Shown here piece by piece: positions 18,591-27,907 of a stretch of DNA of 64,000 nt. How positions within the stretch are numbered: position 1 is the stretch's first letter; the number at the start of each line of letters is the position of its first letter. The notes below the pieces were generated by a model that was given only the letters and a program-made list of their open reading frames with translations, made no database searches and was not told the DNA's origin. A program made the translations under genes and the position numbers. Source of the DNA: Porphyromonadaceae bacterium W3.11 (GTDB taxonomy: Bacteria; Bacteroidota; Bacteroidia; Bacteroidales; Porphyromonadaceae); the NCBI GenBank assembly GCA_030434245.1, contig JAUISX010000001.1, forward strand, positions 248,001-312,000, written 5' to 3'.

Positions 18591-19031
18591 ATGAAACTGA
18601 CAGACATTATTTCCATTTCAGGGAAGCCAGGACTTTATGAATTAATTAATAAGACTAAGAGTCCATTCACAGCAAAAGATCTTGACACTAATAGAAAACT
18701 GCCTATCTTCCCCCGAGATAATATTGTATCACTCGCCGATATATCTATCTACACAGAAGATGATGATATGCCACTAGGAGAGGTCTTTGAAAAAATCAAG
18801 GAAAAGCATCCGAAAGGTATTGAGGATAGCAAAGCCATAATTTCTAGCTCTGAAAGCTTACATCAATTCATGTCTGACACTTTGCCAATATACGATAAGG
18901 AACGAGTCAGAGATAATGATATTAAGAAATTAATAAAATGGTACAATATTCTCATAAAGGCTGGTATGGAGTCATTCTTGACCAGAGAAGAGATAACTGA
19001 GGATAATAAGGAAGTATCAGATAATAAATAA
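18591..19031 (+). CDS. DUF5606 domain protein
   Basis: A 146-residue cytoplasmic protein found across Bacteroidota next to coaE. The domain begins LTDIISISGKPGLYELI and has NIVSLADISIYTEDDD and IPLGEVF-like (MPLGEVFEKI) segments. A helical, acidic C-terminal tail follows. The fold start resembles a small SH3-like barrel, but the function is unknown. It closes the operon; a hairpin terminator follows at 19045-19100. Confidence 0.85.
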   Translation: MKLTDIISISGKPGLYELINKTKSPFTAKDLDTNRKLPIFPRDNIVSLADISIYTEDDDMPLGEVFEKIKEKHPKGIEDSKAIISSSESLHQFMSDTLPIYDKERVRDNDIKKLIKWYNILIKAGMESFLTREEITEDNKEVSDNK

Positions 19032-19044
19032 GAAACAAGAATAT

Positions 19045-19100
19045 GAACCAGCTACTATATATCGTACTTAATTGTGCCAAATAGTTGCTGGTTCTTTTTT
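19045..19100 (+). terminator. Terminator of the nusB-coaE block
   Basis: Stem GAACCAGC..ACTAT paired with ATAGT..GCTGGTTC around a 22-nt loop, followed by TTTTTT (19095-19100). Confidence 0.8.
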
Positions 19101-19123
19101 CATAAATAACTTAAATCCAATTT

Positions 19124-21010
19124 ATGGAGCAACTCAAACATGAATGTGGCGTAGCGATGGTAAGACTTAGAAAACCTCTAAGTTATTATCAAGAAAAATA
19201 TGGTACATGGCGCTATGGACTAAATAAGATGTACCTATTGATGGAAAAGCAGCACAATCGTGGCCAGGATGGAGCAGGTCTAGCTTGTATCAAACTCACA
19301 GCCCCTCCAGGTGAAGAATATATGTATCGCCAGCGTGCCTTAGGTAATACAGCAATCACTACTGTATTTTCTGAAGTGGAAAAGCTGATTCAGTCGTATA
19401 ATCCTGATGAATGCAGAGACTCCAACTTCTCACAAGCACACGTGCCATTTGCAGCAGAATGCTACATGGGGCATCTCAGGTATGCCACTTTTGGAAAGCA
19501 AGAGATGCAGTACGTACACCCGATGATGAGACGAAGTAACTGGAGGGCCAAGAGCATGGCACTTTGTGGTAACTTCAATCTCACGTCCGTAGATCAAATA
19601 TTTGACTCTATTTCATCTGTCGGACAGCATCCTCGTAACACATCTGATACTCATATCATTCTTGAGCAATTGGGACATAGATTAGATCGTGAGATAGAGC
19701 ATAAATTCAGAGAAAGTAAGGCTAAGGGCCTTACAGGGATGGATATTACTCATGATATTGAGTCACGGATTGATATTTCACAGCCGCTAAAAGACTGTGC
19801 TCCACTATGGGATGGTGGATACGTCATGTGTGGAATGAATGGAAGTGGTGAGATGTTTGTTCTCCGAGATCCATGGGGTATTCGTCCAGCCTTCTACTAC
19901 ATCGACGAAGAGATTATCGTCGTGGCATCTGAAAGAGCTGTGATTCAAACCGTCATGAATGTTACTTATGACAACGTTACCGAACTACAGCGTGGAGAAG
20001 CTCTAACCATCGACAGAACTAGTACTAAGATCGAGAAACATCAGATACTTGAGCCAAAAGAAGACAAAGCGTGCTCATTTGAACGCATCTACTTCTCGAG
20101 GGGTAGTGATATCGATATTTATAAAGAAAGGAAGCATCTAGGTGAGCAATTGGTGCCAGAGATCTTGGAGAACATCAATTATGACATCGAGAATACAGTA
20201 TTCTCATTTATTCCTAATACAGCAGAGGTAGCGTATTTTGGAATGCTTGAGGGGCTAAATAAGTACCTAAATCAAAGGAAAGTTGATGCCCTTACGGGTA
20301 AGAAAGATTTGTCGGAAGATGAGCTTCACAAGATACTAGATACCCACATACGTTCCGAAAAGGTTGTGATTAAGGATATTAAGCTACGCACCTTTATATC
20401 CGAGGGCAATAGTCGAAAAGATCTGGCTCAGCATGTTTACGATATCACTTACGGGAGTGTAAGACGCGGGATAGACAACCTTGTTGTCATCGATGATAGT
20501 ATTGTGAGAGGTACTACACTCAGAGAGAGTATCCTAAGCATACTAGATCGCCTAGGGCCTAAGAAGATTGTCGTGGTCTCCTCAGCCCCTCAGATCAGGT
20601 ATCCTGACCACTACGGTATTGACATGAATAAGATGCGTGAGTTTGTTGTGTTTGTCGCTGCGATAGAGCTCTTGCTAGAGCGTGGTGAAGCTCACATTAT
20701 TCATGAGACTTACAATAATATCATCAAAAACTTGAATACTGGCGTATTAAGAGAGCATAACTTCGTGAAAGATATATACAAACCTTTCTCAGTCCATGAA
20801 CTCAATGAGAAAATCATTGAGATCTTAAAACCAAAAGGTCTCAAGACAGAGATAAGCCTTGTATATCAAAGCATTGAAGGGCTACACAAAGCCATACCTA
20901 ATCATAAGGGAGATTGGTATTTCACTGGGGACTTCCCAACCCCTGGGGGTACGGAACTGACCAACATAGCATACAAAAACTTTTACGAACAAGACTTTAG
21001 AAAATACTAA
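19124..21010 (+). CDS. purF: Amidophosphoribosyltransferase, long Bacteroidota form (PurF family)
   Basis: Makes phosphoribosylamine from PRPP and glutamine, the first step of purine synthesis. The 628-residue chain starts with a 7-residue propeptide before the N-terminal nucleophile Cys8 (KHECGVAM); the glutaminase domain includes KQHNRGQDGAGLA and CGNFNLT. The PRTase domain carries the PRPP loop VVIDDSIVRGTT (about 455). It is longer than standard PurF (about 500), with inserts around 60-100 and 370-420. The stop codon overlaps the carA start by one base (TAATG), so it is probably translated with the pyrimidine genes. It may be a second, divergent copy rather than the main PurF. Confidence 0.85.
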   Translation: MEQLKHECGVAMVRLRKPLSYYQEKYGTWRYGLNKMYLLMEKQHNRGQDGAGLACIKLTAPPGEEYMYRQRALGNTAITTVFSEVEKLIQSYNPDECRDSNFSQAHVPFAAECYMGHLRYATFGKQEMQYVHPMMRRSNWRAKSMALCGNFNLTSVDQIFDSISSVGQHPRNTSDTHIILEQLGHRLDREIEHKFRESKAKGLTGMDITHDIESRIDISQPLKDCAPLWDGGYVMCGMNGSGEMFVLRDPWGIRPAFYYIDEEIIVVASERAVIQTVMNVTYDNVTELQRGEALTIDRTSTKIEKHQILEPKEDKACSFERIYFSRGSDIDIYKERKHLGEQLVPEILENINYDIENTVFSFIPNTAEVAYFGMLEGLNKYLNQRKVDALTGKKDLSEDELHKILDTHIRSEKVVIKDIKLRTFISEGNSRKDLAQHVYDITYGSVRRGIDNLVVIDDSIVRGTTLRESILSILDRLGPKKIVVVSSAPQIRYPDHYGIDMNKMREFVVFVAAIELLLERGEAHIIHETYNNIIKNLNTGVLREHNFVKDIYKPFSVHELNEKIIEILKPKGLKTEISLVYQSIEGLHKAIPNHKGDWYFTGDFPTPGGTELTNIAYKNFYEQDFRKY

Positions 21011-22035
21011 TGACCACTATGCAAAAAAAAGCAGTACTAAGACTAAGTGATGGTACACAATTTGAAGGCTACGCCTTTGGACACACTGGAGTTGCATCCG
21101 GTGAGATCTACTTTGACACCACCATGATCGGTTACACAGAAGTCCTTACAGATCCTGTGTACAAAGGAAAATTACTAACACTCACCTACCCTATCATTGG
21201 AAATTATGGTATGCCTAAAATGGATCTCTGGGAAAGTGAGACCATACAGCCTGCAGGTATTATCGTACACGATTATACTGAGAAGTATAGCCATTGGAAT
21301 GCAGTGGAGAGTCTCAGTGATACCATGAAACGTGAGAAAGTAGTAGGTATATATGGGATTGACACTCATATTTTAGCCCAGAAGATAGCCTCTACACCGA
21401 ACCTTACAGGTCAGATAGTACCTGTTAATAGCAGCGAAAATGCTATTGAAATCGTAAAAGCAGGTCAGCCTAAGGAACCAAAATATATTGATCAAAAAGC
21501 GGAGAAAACTATTTTGATGATTGACTTGGGTGCAAATAAAACGTTCGTACAAACTTTCGTGGACTCAGGTATCAATATCATTAAGGTATCAGGGACTGAA
21601 GACTTCTCAATGTTAGACTTTGATGGCATTGTCATCAGTAATGGGTATGGAGAAGCTGCAGATTATCCAGAAGTCTTGAATCTAATTAAGGCGTCGATGG
21701 AAAAGGATATCCCAGTCTATGGCTGTGGTATTGGATATGACTTGATGGCCGAAGCCGTAGGGATTCATAATACCCCTATCCTTCCCGCTCATCGTTCATT
21801 AGGACAGCCAGTAATCCAAAATGGCACCAATAGCTGCTTTATCACTAGGATGTCACATGGCAGTGCTATCGACACCAACAGCTTACCTAGTAACTGGAGA
21901 GCTTACTTTACCCACCTAAATAGCAAATGCAACGCTGGTTTTATTCATGAAAATGGCAGATATGTAGCCACCACATTCCAGCCTGACAATGGAGAAACTA
22001 GATTTATTATCGATCACTTTATCTCAAATCTATAA
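21010..22035 (+). CDS. carA: Carbamoyl-phosphate synthase small subunit with degenerate glutaminase site
   Basis: CarA normally splits glutamine and feeds ammonia to CarB. The 341-residue chain keeps the N-terminal domain (LRLSDGTQFEGYAFG; MIGYTEVLTDP) and the overall class I glutaminase fold. The catalytic residues are gone: the nucleophile elbow GICLGHQ reads GCGIGYD (Cys to Gly at 240, His to Tyr at 243), and the FHPE motif reads FQPD (His to Gln 324, Glu to Asp 326). The oxyanion-side SNGPGDP reads SNGYGEA (210-216). The reading frame is intact and conserved elsewhere, so the protein is kept, probably as a structural partner of CarB in an ammonia-using enzyme. It sits between the PurF-like gene and carB. 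Confidence 0.9.
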   Translation: MTTMQKKAVLRLSDGTQFEGYAFGHTGVASGEIYFDTTMIGYTEVLTDPVYKGKLLTLTYPIIGNYGMPKMDLWESETIQPAGIIVHDYTEKYSHWNAVESLSDTMKREKVVGIYGIDTHILAQKIASTPNLTGQIVPVNSSENAIEIVKAGQPKEPKYIDQKAEKTILMIDLGANKTFVQTFVDSGINIIKVSGTEDFSMLDFDGIVISNGYGEAADYPEVLNLIKASMEKDIPVYGCGIGYDLMAEAVGIHNTPILPAHRSLGQPVIQNGTNSCFITRMSHGSAIDTNSLPSNWRAYFTHLNSKCNAGFIHENGRYVATTFQPDNGETRFIIDHFISNL

Positions 22036-22044
22036 CCACAGAAT

Positions 22045-25000
22045 ATGAAAAAATATAACAAGGTATTAGTACTTGGTTCAGGAGCACTTAAGATCGGGGA
22101 AGCAGGAGAATTTGATTACTCAGGTTCTCAGGCCCTCAAAGCTCTTCGTGAAGAAGGAATTGAAACCGTATTAGTTAATCCCAACATCGCCACAGTCCAG
22201 ACCTCTGCGAATGTAGCTAACCAGGTATATTTCCTACCCGTAACGCCTTACTTCATTGAGAGAGTGATACAGAAGGAACACCCTGATGGCATCTTACTCG
22301 CTTTCGGTGGGCAAACAGCCTTGAACTGTGGTGTAGAACTTTATCGAACTGGCATCCTAAAGAAATACAATATTGAGGTATTAGGGACTCCTGTGGATGC
22401 CATCATGGCTTCTGAGGATCGCGATATTTTTATCAAAAAGCTTGATGAAATCAATGTCAATACTATCCAGAGTAACGCTGTAGAAAATATTGAGGAGGCT
22501 CGAAAATCTGCTAAGGAACTCGGTTACCCTGTCATAGTACGTGCAGCCTATGCTCTTGGGGGTTTGGGTAGTGGCTTTGCAGACAATGAAGAGGAGCTTA
22601 ATGAGATTGCAGAAAAAGCCTTTTCCTTCTCGCCTCAAGTCTTGATTGAGAAAAGTCTCAAAGGCTGGAAAGAAATAGAATTTGAGGTGGTAAGGGATAA
22701 GTATGATAACTGTATTACGATCTGTAGCATGGAGAACTTCGACCCTCTCGGCATCCATACAGGCGAGAGTATCGTAATAGCTCCAGCTCAGACATTAACA
22801 AAGTCTGAGGCCACTAAACTCAGAAACATAGCCATCTCGATTGCACGTCATATAGGTATCGTAGGAGAATGTAACATCCAGTTTGCTCTAGATACTGAGA
22901 GTGAAGACTACAGAGTCATTGAGATTAATGCTCGTCTTAGCCGCTCTTCTGCTCTAGCATCCAAAGCTACTGGCTATCCACTAGCTGCTGTAGCGGCGAA
23001 GATTGGTTTGGGATACGGACTCCACGAGATTCCAAATCCAATGCTCCCCGTAGGTACAGCTTACCATGAACCTACTCTTGATTATGTGGTCTGCAAGATT
23101 CCACGCTGGGACTTAAGTAAATTCCATGGGGTTTCACGCGAACTAGGTAGCTCTATGAAGTCTGTCGGCGAGATCATGTCTATCGGTCGCAATATCGAAG
23201 AGGTGTTGCAGAAAGGACTGCGAATGATAGGACAAGGGATGCACGGATTTGTTGAGAACAAAGAACTCATCATCCCTGATGTCGATAAGGCGTTAAGACA
23301 ACCAACAGATAATCGCGTATTTGTTATCAGCAAAGCGTTCAGATTGGGTTACACAATTGACCAGATTTACGAACTGACCAAGATTGATAAATTCTTCCTC
23401 AATAAACTAAGAAATATAGTTGATACAGCTGAGGAGCTTGAGAGTCTTTCTGGGGTGAATGAAATTCCGAGCGACCTACTCAAGAAAGCTAAACGTCAAG
23501 GGTTCTCTGATTTCCAAATCGCTAGAGCCGTAACGAAGAATGAAGACACTACTTCATTAGAGGATGTCCAAAGTGAGGTTAGAAGATATAGAAAATCATT
23601 GGGTATCTTGCCAGTTATTCGACAGATTGACACAATGGCAGGTGAATATCAGGGAACGACTAACTACCTATACCTAACTTACGATGGCAATAAGCATGAC
23701 ATCGAAATTGATCATGAGGAAGAAAGCGTCATCGTACTGGGCTCTGGTGCTTACCGTATTGGTAGCTCAGTAGAGTTTGACTGGTGCGGGGTTAGTGCAC
23801 TGAATACTATCAGAGAAGAGGGTTATAAGTCTATTATGATAAACTATAACCCAGAGACCGTTAGTACAGACTATGACCTCTCAGATAGACTCTACTTCGA
23901 CGAACTGACTTTTGAGAGAGTTCAGGATATATTGGATATAGAGCAACCTAAGGGGACCATCTTATCCACAGGGGGACAGATCCCTAATAACCTGGCCATT
24001 AAGTTGGATTCTGTTGGAGCAAAAATACTTGGGACTCAGCCTAAGGATATTGACAATGCCGAAGACAGACATAAGTTCTCTGCCATGCTTGATAGTATTG
24101 GGGTAGACCAGCCCGCTTGGAAAGAATTAACATCACTGAGTGATGTCCAAGAGTTTGTAAACGAAGTAGGCTATCCTGTATTAGTCCGCCCTTCATACGT
24201 TCTAAGTGGTGCTGCGATGAATGTTTGCTCTAATGATGAAGAGCTGGAGCGTTTCTTACAGATGGCAGCTAATGTATCTCAGAAGCATCCCGTGGTGGTC
24301 TCTCAATTTATCGAAGAAGGTAAGGAGATTGAACTTGATGCTGTAGCTGATAAGGGAGAAATTATCGCTTACGCGATCAGCGAACACATCGAGTATGCTG
24401 GGGTTCACTCTGGCGATGCGACCATTCAATTCCCAGCACAGAAATTATATATCGAGACCATCCGAAGGATTAAACGTATCACACGCAAAATTGCTAAATC
24501 GCTAAATATCTCAGGACCTTTCAATATTCAATTTATTGCAAAAGAGAATTCGATTAAGGTTATTGAGTGTAACCTTCGTGCGTCTAGATCTTTCCCATTC
24601 GTCAGTAAGGTCTTAAAGTACAATATGATAGACTTAGCGACTAAGATCATGCTGGGTCGTCCGTATGAGGCACCACAAAAGAGTGCCTTTGACCTCGATT
24701 ACGTGGGTATAAAAGCTTCACAATTCTCCTTCTCACGCCTTCAGAAAGCAGACCCTGTATTAGGTGTTGATATGACCTCTACAGGAGAAGTTGGATGTAT
24801 TGGCAGCAGTACAGACGAGGCTATCCTTCAGGCTATGTTATCAGTAGGACAGAGGATACCTCAGAAAGCGGTATTAATGTCAACTGGGGGTGCTAAGCAA
24901 AAAGTAGCACTCTTAGATGCTGCGAAGCTACTACACAAGAATGGATACACGATCTTTGGCACCGAGGGGACATGTAACTTCCTGAACTATAATAAGGTCC

Positions 25001-25278
25001 CATGCGAGATATGCTACTGGCCTAGTCAGGAGGGGAAACAGCCTCAAGCATTAGACCTCCTTCATAATAAGGCCGTTGACTTTGTAGTAAATATTAATAA
25101 AAACCTTACTGCTGGTGAACTGACTAATGGGTACAAGCTTCGTAGAGCAGCGGTTGACCTTAATATACCAGTCATCACGAATGCTAGACTAGCATCAGCC
25201 TTCATCACAGCGTTCAGCAATATCTCACTTGATGATATTAGTATCAAGAGCTGGAGTGATTATAGTAGTCACGAGTAA
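22045..25278 (+). CDS. carB: Carbamoyl-phosphate synthase large subunit
   Basis: Makes carbamoyl phosphate from bicarbonate, ammonia and two ATP, for pyrimidine and arginine synthesis. The 1077-residue chain has the two homologous ATP-grasp halves: the first from VLVLGSGALKIGEAGEFDYS with VNPNIATVQT and FGGQTALNCG, the second from VIVLGSGAYRIGSSVEFDWC with NYNPETVSTDYD and STGGQIPNNLA. The C-terminal allosteric domain follows (about 940-1077, LLHKNGYTIFGTEGT). All core motifs look intact. It starts 9 bp after carA and ends before a strong hairpin. With its CarA glutaminase dead, it probably works with free ammonia. Confidence 0.96.
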   Translation: MKKYNKVLVLGSGALKIGEAGEFDYSGSQALKALREEGIETVLVNPNIATVQTSANVANQVYFLPVTPYFIERVIQKEHPDGILLAFGGQTALNCGVELYRTGILKKYNIEVLGTPVDAIMASEDRDIFIKKLDEINVNTIQSNAVENIEEARKSAKELGYPVIVRAAYALGGLGSGFADNEEELNEIAEKAFSFSPQVLIEKSLKGWKEIEFEVVRDKYDNCITICSMENFDPLGIHTGESIVIAPAQTLTKSEATKLRNIAISIARHIGIVGECNIQFALDTESEDYRVIEINARLSRSSALASKATGYPLAAVAAKIGLGYGLHEIPNPMLPVGTAYHEPTLDYVVCKIPRWDLSKFHGVSRELGSSMKSVGEIMSIGRNIEEVLQKGLRMIGQGMHGFVENKELIIPDVDKALRQPTDNRVFVISKAFRLGYTIDQIYELTKIDKFFLNKLRNIVDTAEELESLSGVNEIPSDLLKKAKRQGFSDFQIARAVTKNEDTTSLEDVQSEVRRYRKSLGILPVIRQIDTMAGEYQGTTNYLYLTYDGNKHDIEIDHEEESVIVLGSGAYRIGSSVEFDWCGVSALNTIREEGYKSIMINYNPETVSTDYDLSDRLYFDELTFERVQDILDIEQPKGTILSTGGQIPNNLAIKLDSVGAKILGTQPKDIDNAEDRHKFSAMLDSIGVDQPAWKELTSLSDVQEFVNEVGYPVLVRPSYVLSGAAMNVCSNDEELERFLQMAANVSQKHPVVVSQFIEEGKEIELDAVADKGEIIAYAISEHIEYAGVHSGDATIQFPAQKLYIETIRRIKRITRKIAKSLNISGPFNIQFIAKENSIKVIECNLRASRSFPFVSKVLKYNMIDLATKIMLGRPYEAPQKSAFDLDYVGIKASQFSFSRLQKADPVLGVDMTSTGEVGCIGSSTDEAILQAMLSVGQRIPQKAVLMSTGGAKQKVALLDAAKLLHKNGYTIFGTEGTCNFLNYNKVPCEICYWPSQEGKQPQALDLLHNKAVDFVVNINKNLTAGELTNGYKLRRAAVDLNIPVITNARLASAFITAFSNISLDDISIKSWSDYSSHE

Positions 25279-25318
25279 TGTGTGCCAATCCATTTGGATT
25301 GAGCCTTAAAGTAAATAA

Positions 25319-25350
25319 GAGGAGAGTGAGTACTGGTACTCACTCTCCTC
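25319..25350 (+). terminator. Terminator of the purF-carAB operon
   Basis: A perfect inverted repeat (GAGGAGAGTGAGTAC and its complement), 40 bp past the carB stop, followed by an AT-rich tract. A smaller stem (CAATCCA/TGGATTG) lies at 25287-25302. Confidence 0.7.
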
Positions 25351-25411
25351 AATATTTATAGTCAATCCCCCTTATTCTAAAGCGATTCACACCTATAAGA
25401 GGAAAAGAACG

Positions 25412-26371
25412 TTACTTGCTATAGAAATCTTTAGGACTATCTACCATTTTCGGAATCCGATTCATATCTCTGTAGTTTATATCTATCTGCAACTTTTTCC
25501 TACCAAAAATGTAGTCCTGTATGAACTGATATATCTCAGGCAAAAAGTCCACCATTGGGTACTCTGCTACCTCGTGCCCATTGTCCACCATTGGGTACTC
25601 TGCTACCTCGTGCCCATTGTCCACCATTGAATAAAATAGATAGGGATAGTTACTTGTCTTGAATTGCTTTGCTACAGATTTGGAGCCAAACATCCCAACT
25701 CTGAAAAATCTAATGCTATTATATGGGACCAACTTATCCTTATCACCATGGAACATAAGGGTTGGAGCTGGAGCCATCTCATACTTGAGTGCCCCCTGAG
25801 TACTATATATACTACCAGAGAAGGAAATTACTCCTGCGTATTTAAAATCAGAAGGAAGTATTTTAGCGGATTCAAATCCATTACACATCTCATAGTCAGC
25901 TTGCAGGACAGTAATAGCACCAGCACTCGAACCACTAATAATGATTTGGTCACTATCAATATTCATTTCATTAGCATTTTCAAGAATGTACTTGGTCGCT
26001 CTATATAGATCCTCTACAGCCCACTCAATGGATTTTATCATCGGCTTTTGATTGAAAATAGAAGGAGCTTTCTCTCCTTTCATACCCAAGCGATAATCTA
26101 TTGAGGCCACCACAAAACCTTTATCTACAAAATAATTAAAGAAATCCTGATACTTTTCAGCGTCCCTACGTCCATCTTTGAACCCACCACCGAATACGAA
26201 TATTATACAGGGCTGCTTTTCAGCTGACGAAGTTGAATAGATATCCATCTTCATAACGTCTGATGCACCATGGGTTGCATACACATAGGTCTGCTTATTC
26301 TGTTCCCCTGCATAGCTAAGCAAAGGGAGCAAGCATAGCACTACGAACAATACTCTCTTATACAATTTCAT
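25412..26371 (-). CDS. Secreted alpha/beta hydrolase (esterase/lipase) with internal 12-residue repeat
   Basis: A 319-residue serine hydrolase with a signal peptide (1-21, LLPLLSYAGE). The oxyanion loop FVFGGGFKDG (HGGG type), nucleophile elbow ISGSSAGA, an acid-bearing strand HGDKDKLVP and the histidine region DNGHEVAEYP are all visible. The histidine region is present twice in a row, because 36 bp (25547-25582) are repeated at 25583-25618. This gives two candidate catalytic histidines. The frame remains open. It is transcribed alone from a TACTTTTG box at 26453-26460. Substrate unknown. Confidence 0.85.
   Translation of the reverse strand: MKLYKRVLFVVLCLLPLLSYAGEQNKQTYVYATHGASDVMKMDIYSTSSAEKQPCIIFVFGGGFKDGRRDAEKYQDFFNYFVDKGFVVASIDYRLGMKGEKAPSIFNQKPMIKSIEWAVEDLYRATKYILENANEMNIDSDQIIISGSSAGAITVLQADYEMCNGFESAKILPSDFKYAGVISFSGSIYSTQGALKYEMAPAPTLMFHGDKDKLVPYNSIRFFRVGMFGSKSVAKQFKTSNYPYLFYSMVDNGHEVAEYPMVDNGHEVAEYPMVDFLPEIYQFIQDYIFGRKKLQIDINYRDMNRIPKMVDSPKDFYSK
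25547..25628 (-). repeat. 36-bp in-frame tandem repeat inside the hydrolase gene
   Basis: Two identical 36-bp units (25547-25582 and 25583-25618) and 10 bp of a third. Each codes for 12 residues with the pattern MVDNGHEVAEYP. Confidence 0.95.
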
Positions 26372-26452
26372 ATACGCTCCAATATTTCATTCAAGATACA
26401 GGTAGTCTTTTACTAATTAAGATCTTCTTATTATAAAACAAAATATTTATAA

Positions 26453-26460
26453 CAAAAGTA
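26453..26460 (-). promoter_or_regulatory. Candidate -7 box for the hydrolase
   Basis: TACTTTTG on the minus strand, about 80 bp before the ATG at 26371. Confidence 0.45.
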
Positions 26461-26541
26461 GTTATCTAAAAATACAACACCAGTTATAGAATAACAGAAA
26501 ATCATATCATTTATAGCTTTCCTAAGCAAGAGTAAAACGCA

Positions 26542-27462
26542 CTATCTCATGTTATGTTTATAGGACTGCTTGATTAAGCTTAATATATAATCAATATCCT
26601 CATCATTGTCTACTTTAATTTCATAATCACCATTACCCCAGTGTCCTGTACTAGAAACATCTCGAGCAATACCCTTAGGATCGTCTAGCTTGCTATGAGA
26701 AATATTCACCCACATCTTCAGAGCATTTTTCTGAATATGAATATCTACTACATTTTTGTCTGCTACAAAAGCGATATATAACTTTTTGGGCTTAACTTCT
26801 AGATCCCCAATAGTCAATATTTGGGTCCTAAAAGTCTCATATAACTCCTTCGTTTTTTCAGAAGCTCTTACTAAATGGTCTTCTTCAGTATAAGTTCTGA
26901 TTTCTTCATTAACTTTTTCTATATCTTTATTTTCTCTACTTATGGTTTTAATGCTTTCGCTAGCACCCGACGTCTTGATGCGATTGTATATAATCATATC
27001 ATTTGAATATCTTTTCACTTCAAAAAGCTCTATCGGAAGGTCCTTAAAATTAATAGCTTCTTTTTGATAAGTTGTAAAGGATGGAGAAATAAAGATCACT
27101 CTTGATTGTGACCAATCGACATCATCACGCTTAAGTACTTCAGCTGAGTTCTCATTGTATTCAAGAATAAAATCAGCTTTATTATTAAGCATTAATGAAA
27201 GATAAGCATATCCTTGATCTATAACACTAAAGTTTTTATCCCTTTTGTATTCAATAATAACGAATGATTTACTATTATGATCATAAGCCAAAGTATCAAG
27301 TCTAAAGTTATTTAAGCTAAACTCCGACTTGACAAAATCAAGTCCAAAAAGCAAGTCTAAATTTAATTCAGTTAAGTTTTGAATCTCCTTTTCAAGCTTA
27401 AACGGAGATTCCTTAATGCTTACTAGTTTATTACCACTTTGATCAATTTTATAGAGTGCCAT
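26542..27462 (-). CDS. DUF5655-type protein with PD-(D/E)XK-like N-terminal domain
   Basis: A 306-residue protein. Residues 1-150 contain a nuclease-like core: FRLDTLAYD followed by FVIIEYKRD fits the D..ExK pattern of PD-(D/E)XK enzymes, and DQGYAYLSLML the following helix. The C-terminal part (about 195-306, LYETFRTQILTIGDLEVKPKK ... DIDYILSLIKQSY) matches the DUF5655 domain, often annotated as 'predicted transport protein' and found near restriction systems. No methylase or other defence gene is next to it. It has its own TATATTTG box at 27500-27507. The function is inferred only. Confidence 0.7.
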   Translation of the reverse strand: MALYKIDQSGNKLVSIKESPFKLEKEIQNLTELNLDLLFGLDFVKSEFSLNNFRLDTLAYDHNSKSFVIIEYKRDKNFSVIDQGYAYLSLMLNNKADFILEYNENSAEVLKRDDVDWSQSRVIFISPSFTTYQKEAINFKDLPIELFEVKRYSNDMIIYNRIKTSGASESIKTISRENKDIEKVNEEIRTYTEEDHLVRASEKTKELYETFRTQILTIGDLEVKPKKLYIAFVADKNVVDIHIQKNALKMWVNISHSKLDDPKGIARDVSSTGHWGNGDYEIKVDNDEDIDYILSLIKQSYKHNMR

Positions 27463-27907
27463 TAAGTATGATTTTTCGATTTTATTATTAATAATAGAGC
27501 AAATATATAAAATATAAATCTATCTACTCTTCCTTACCACTTATTAGAAACTAAAACAACCCCTGCTGGAATTAAAATCGTATGTGTATTGTATTAGGAA
27601 TCAAAATCATCTAGCTTTTTAGTAAGATAATACACGTTTTTCTTAATAAATTCTTAGTGACGGTTAAGTATAGTACAATCTAGCAAAGTAAAAGCAAGAA
27701 TAGAGGACGAAATACAGGCACTAGAAATAGCGATTTTTTTCCATTGGAAATAATTACTTTTTATACCCTCGTAACCTCAATAAGCAGACTTAAATGTACG
27801 TATCGTAATAGATAAGCATATAAAATTCAACCGAAATGATATTTATTGTGAGTTTAAAATATTATATTTGTCTATATAGAAGTTATCACTGATTAAATAT
27901 TTTGATT
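27463..27907. other. 445-bp intergenic region
   Basis: Holds divergent promoter boxes: TATATTTG on the minus strand at 27500-27507 and on the plus strand at 27863-27870. Between them nothing is recognised. Confidence 0.5.
27863..27870 (+). promoter_or_regulatory. Candidate -7 box for the 27908 gene
   Basis: TATATTTG, 38 bp before the ATG at 27908. Confidence 0.5.
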
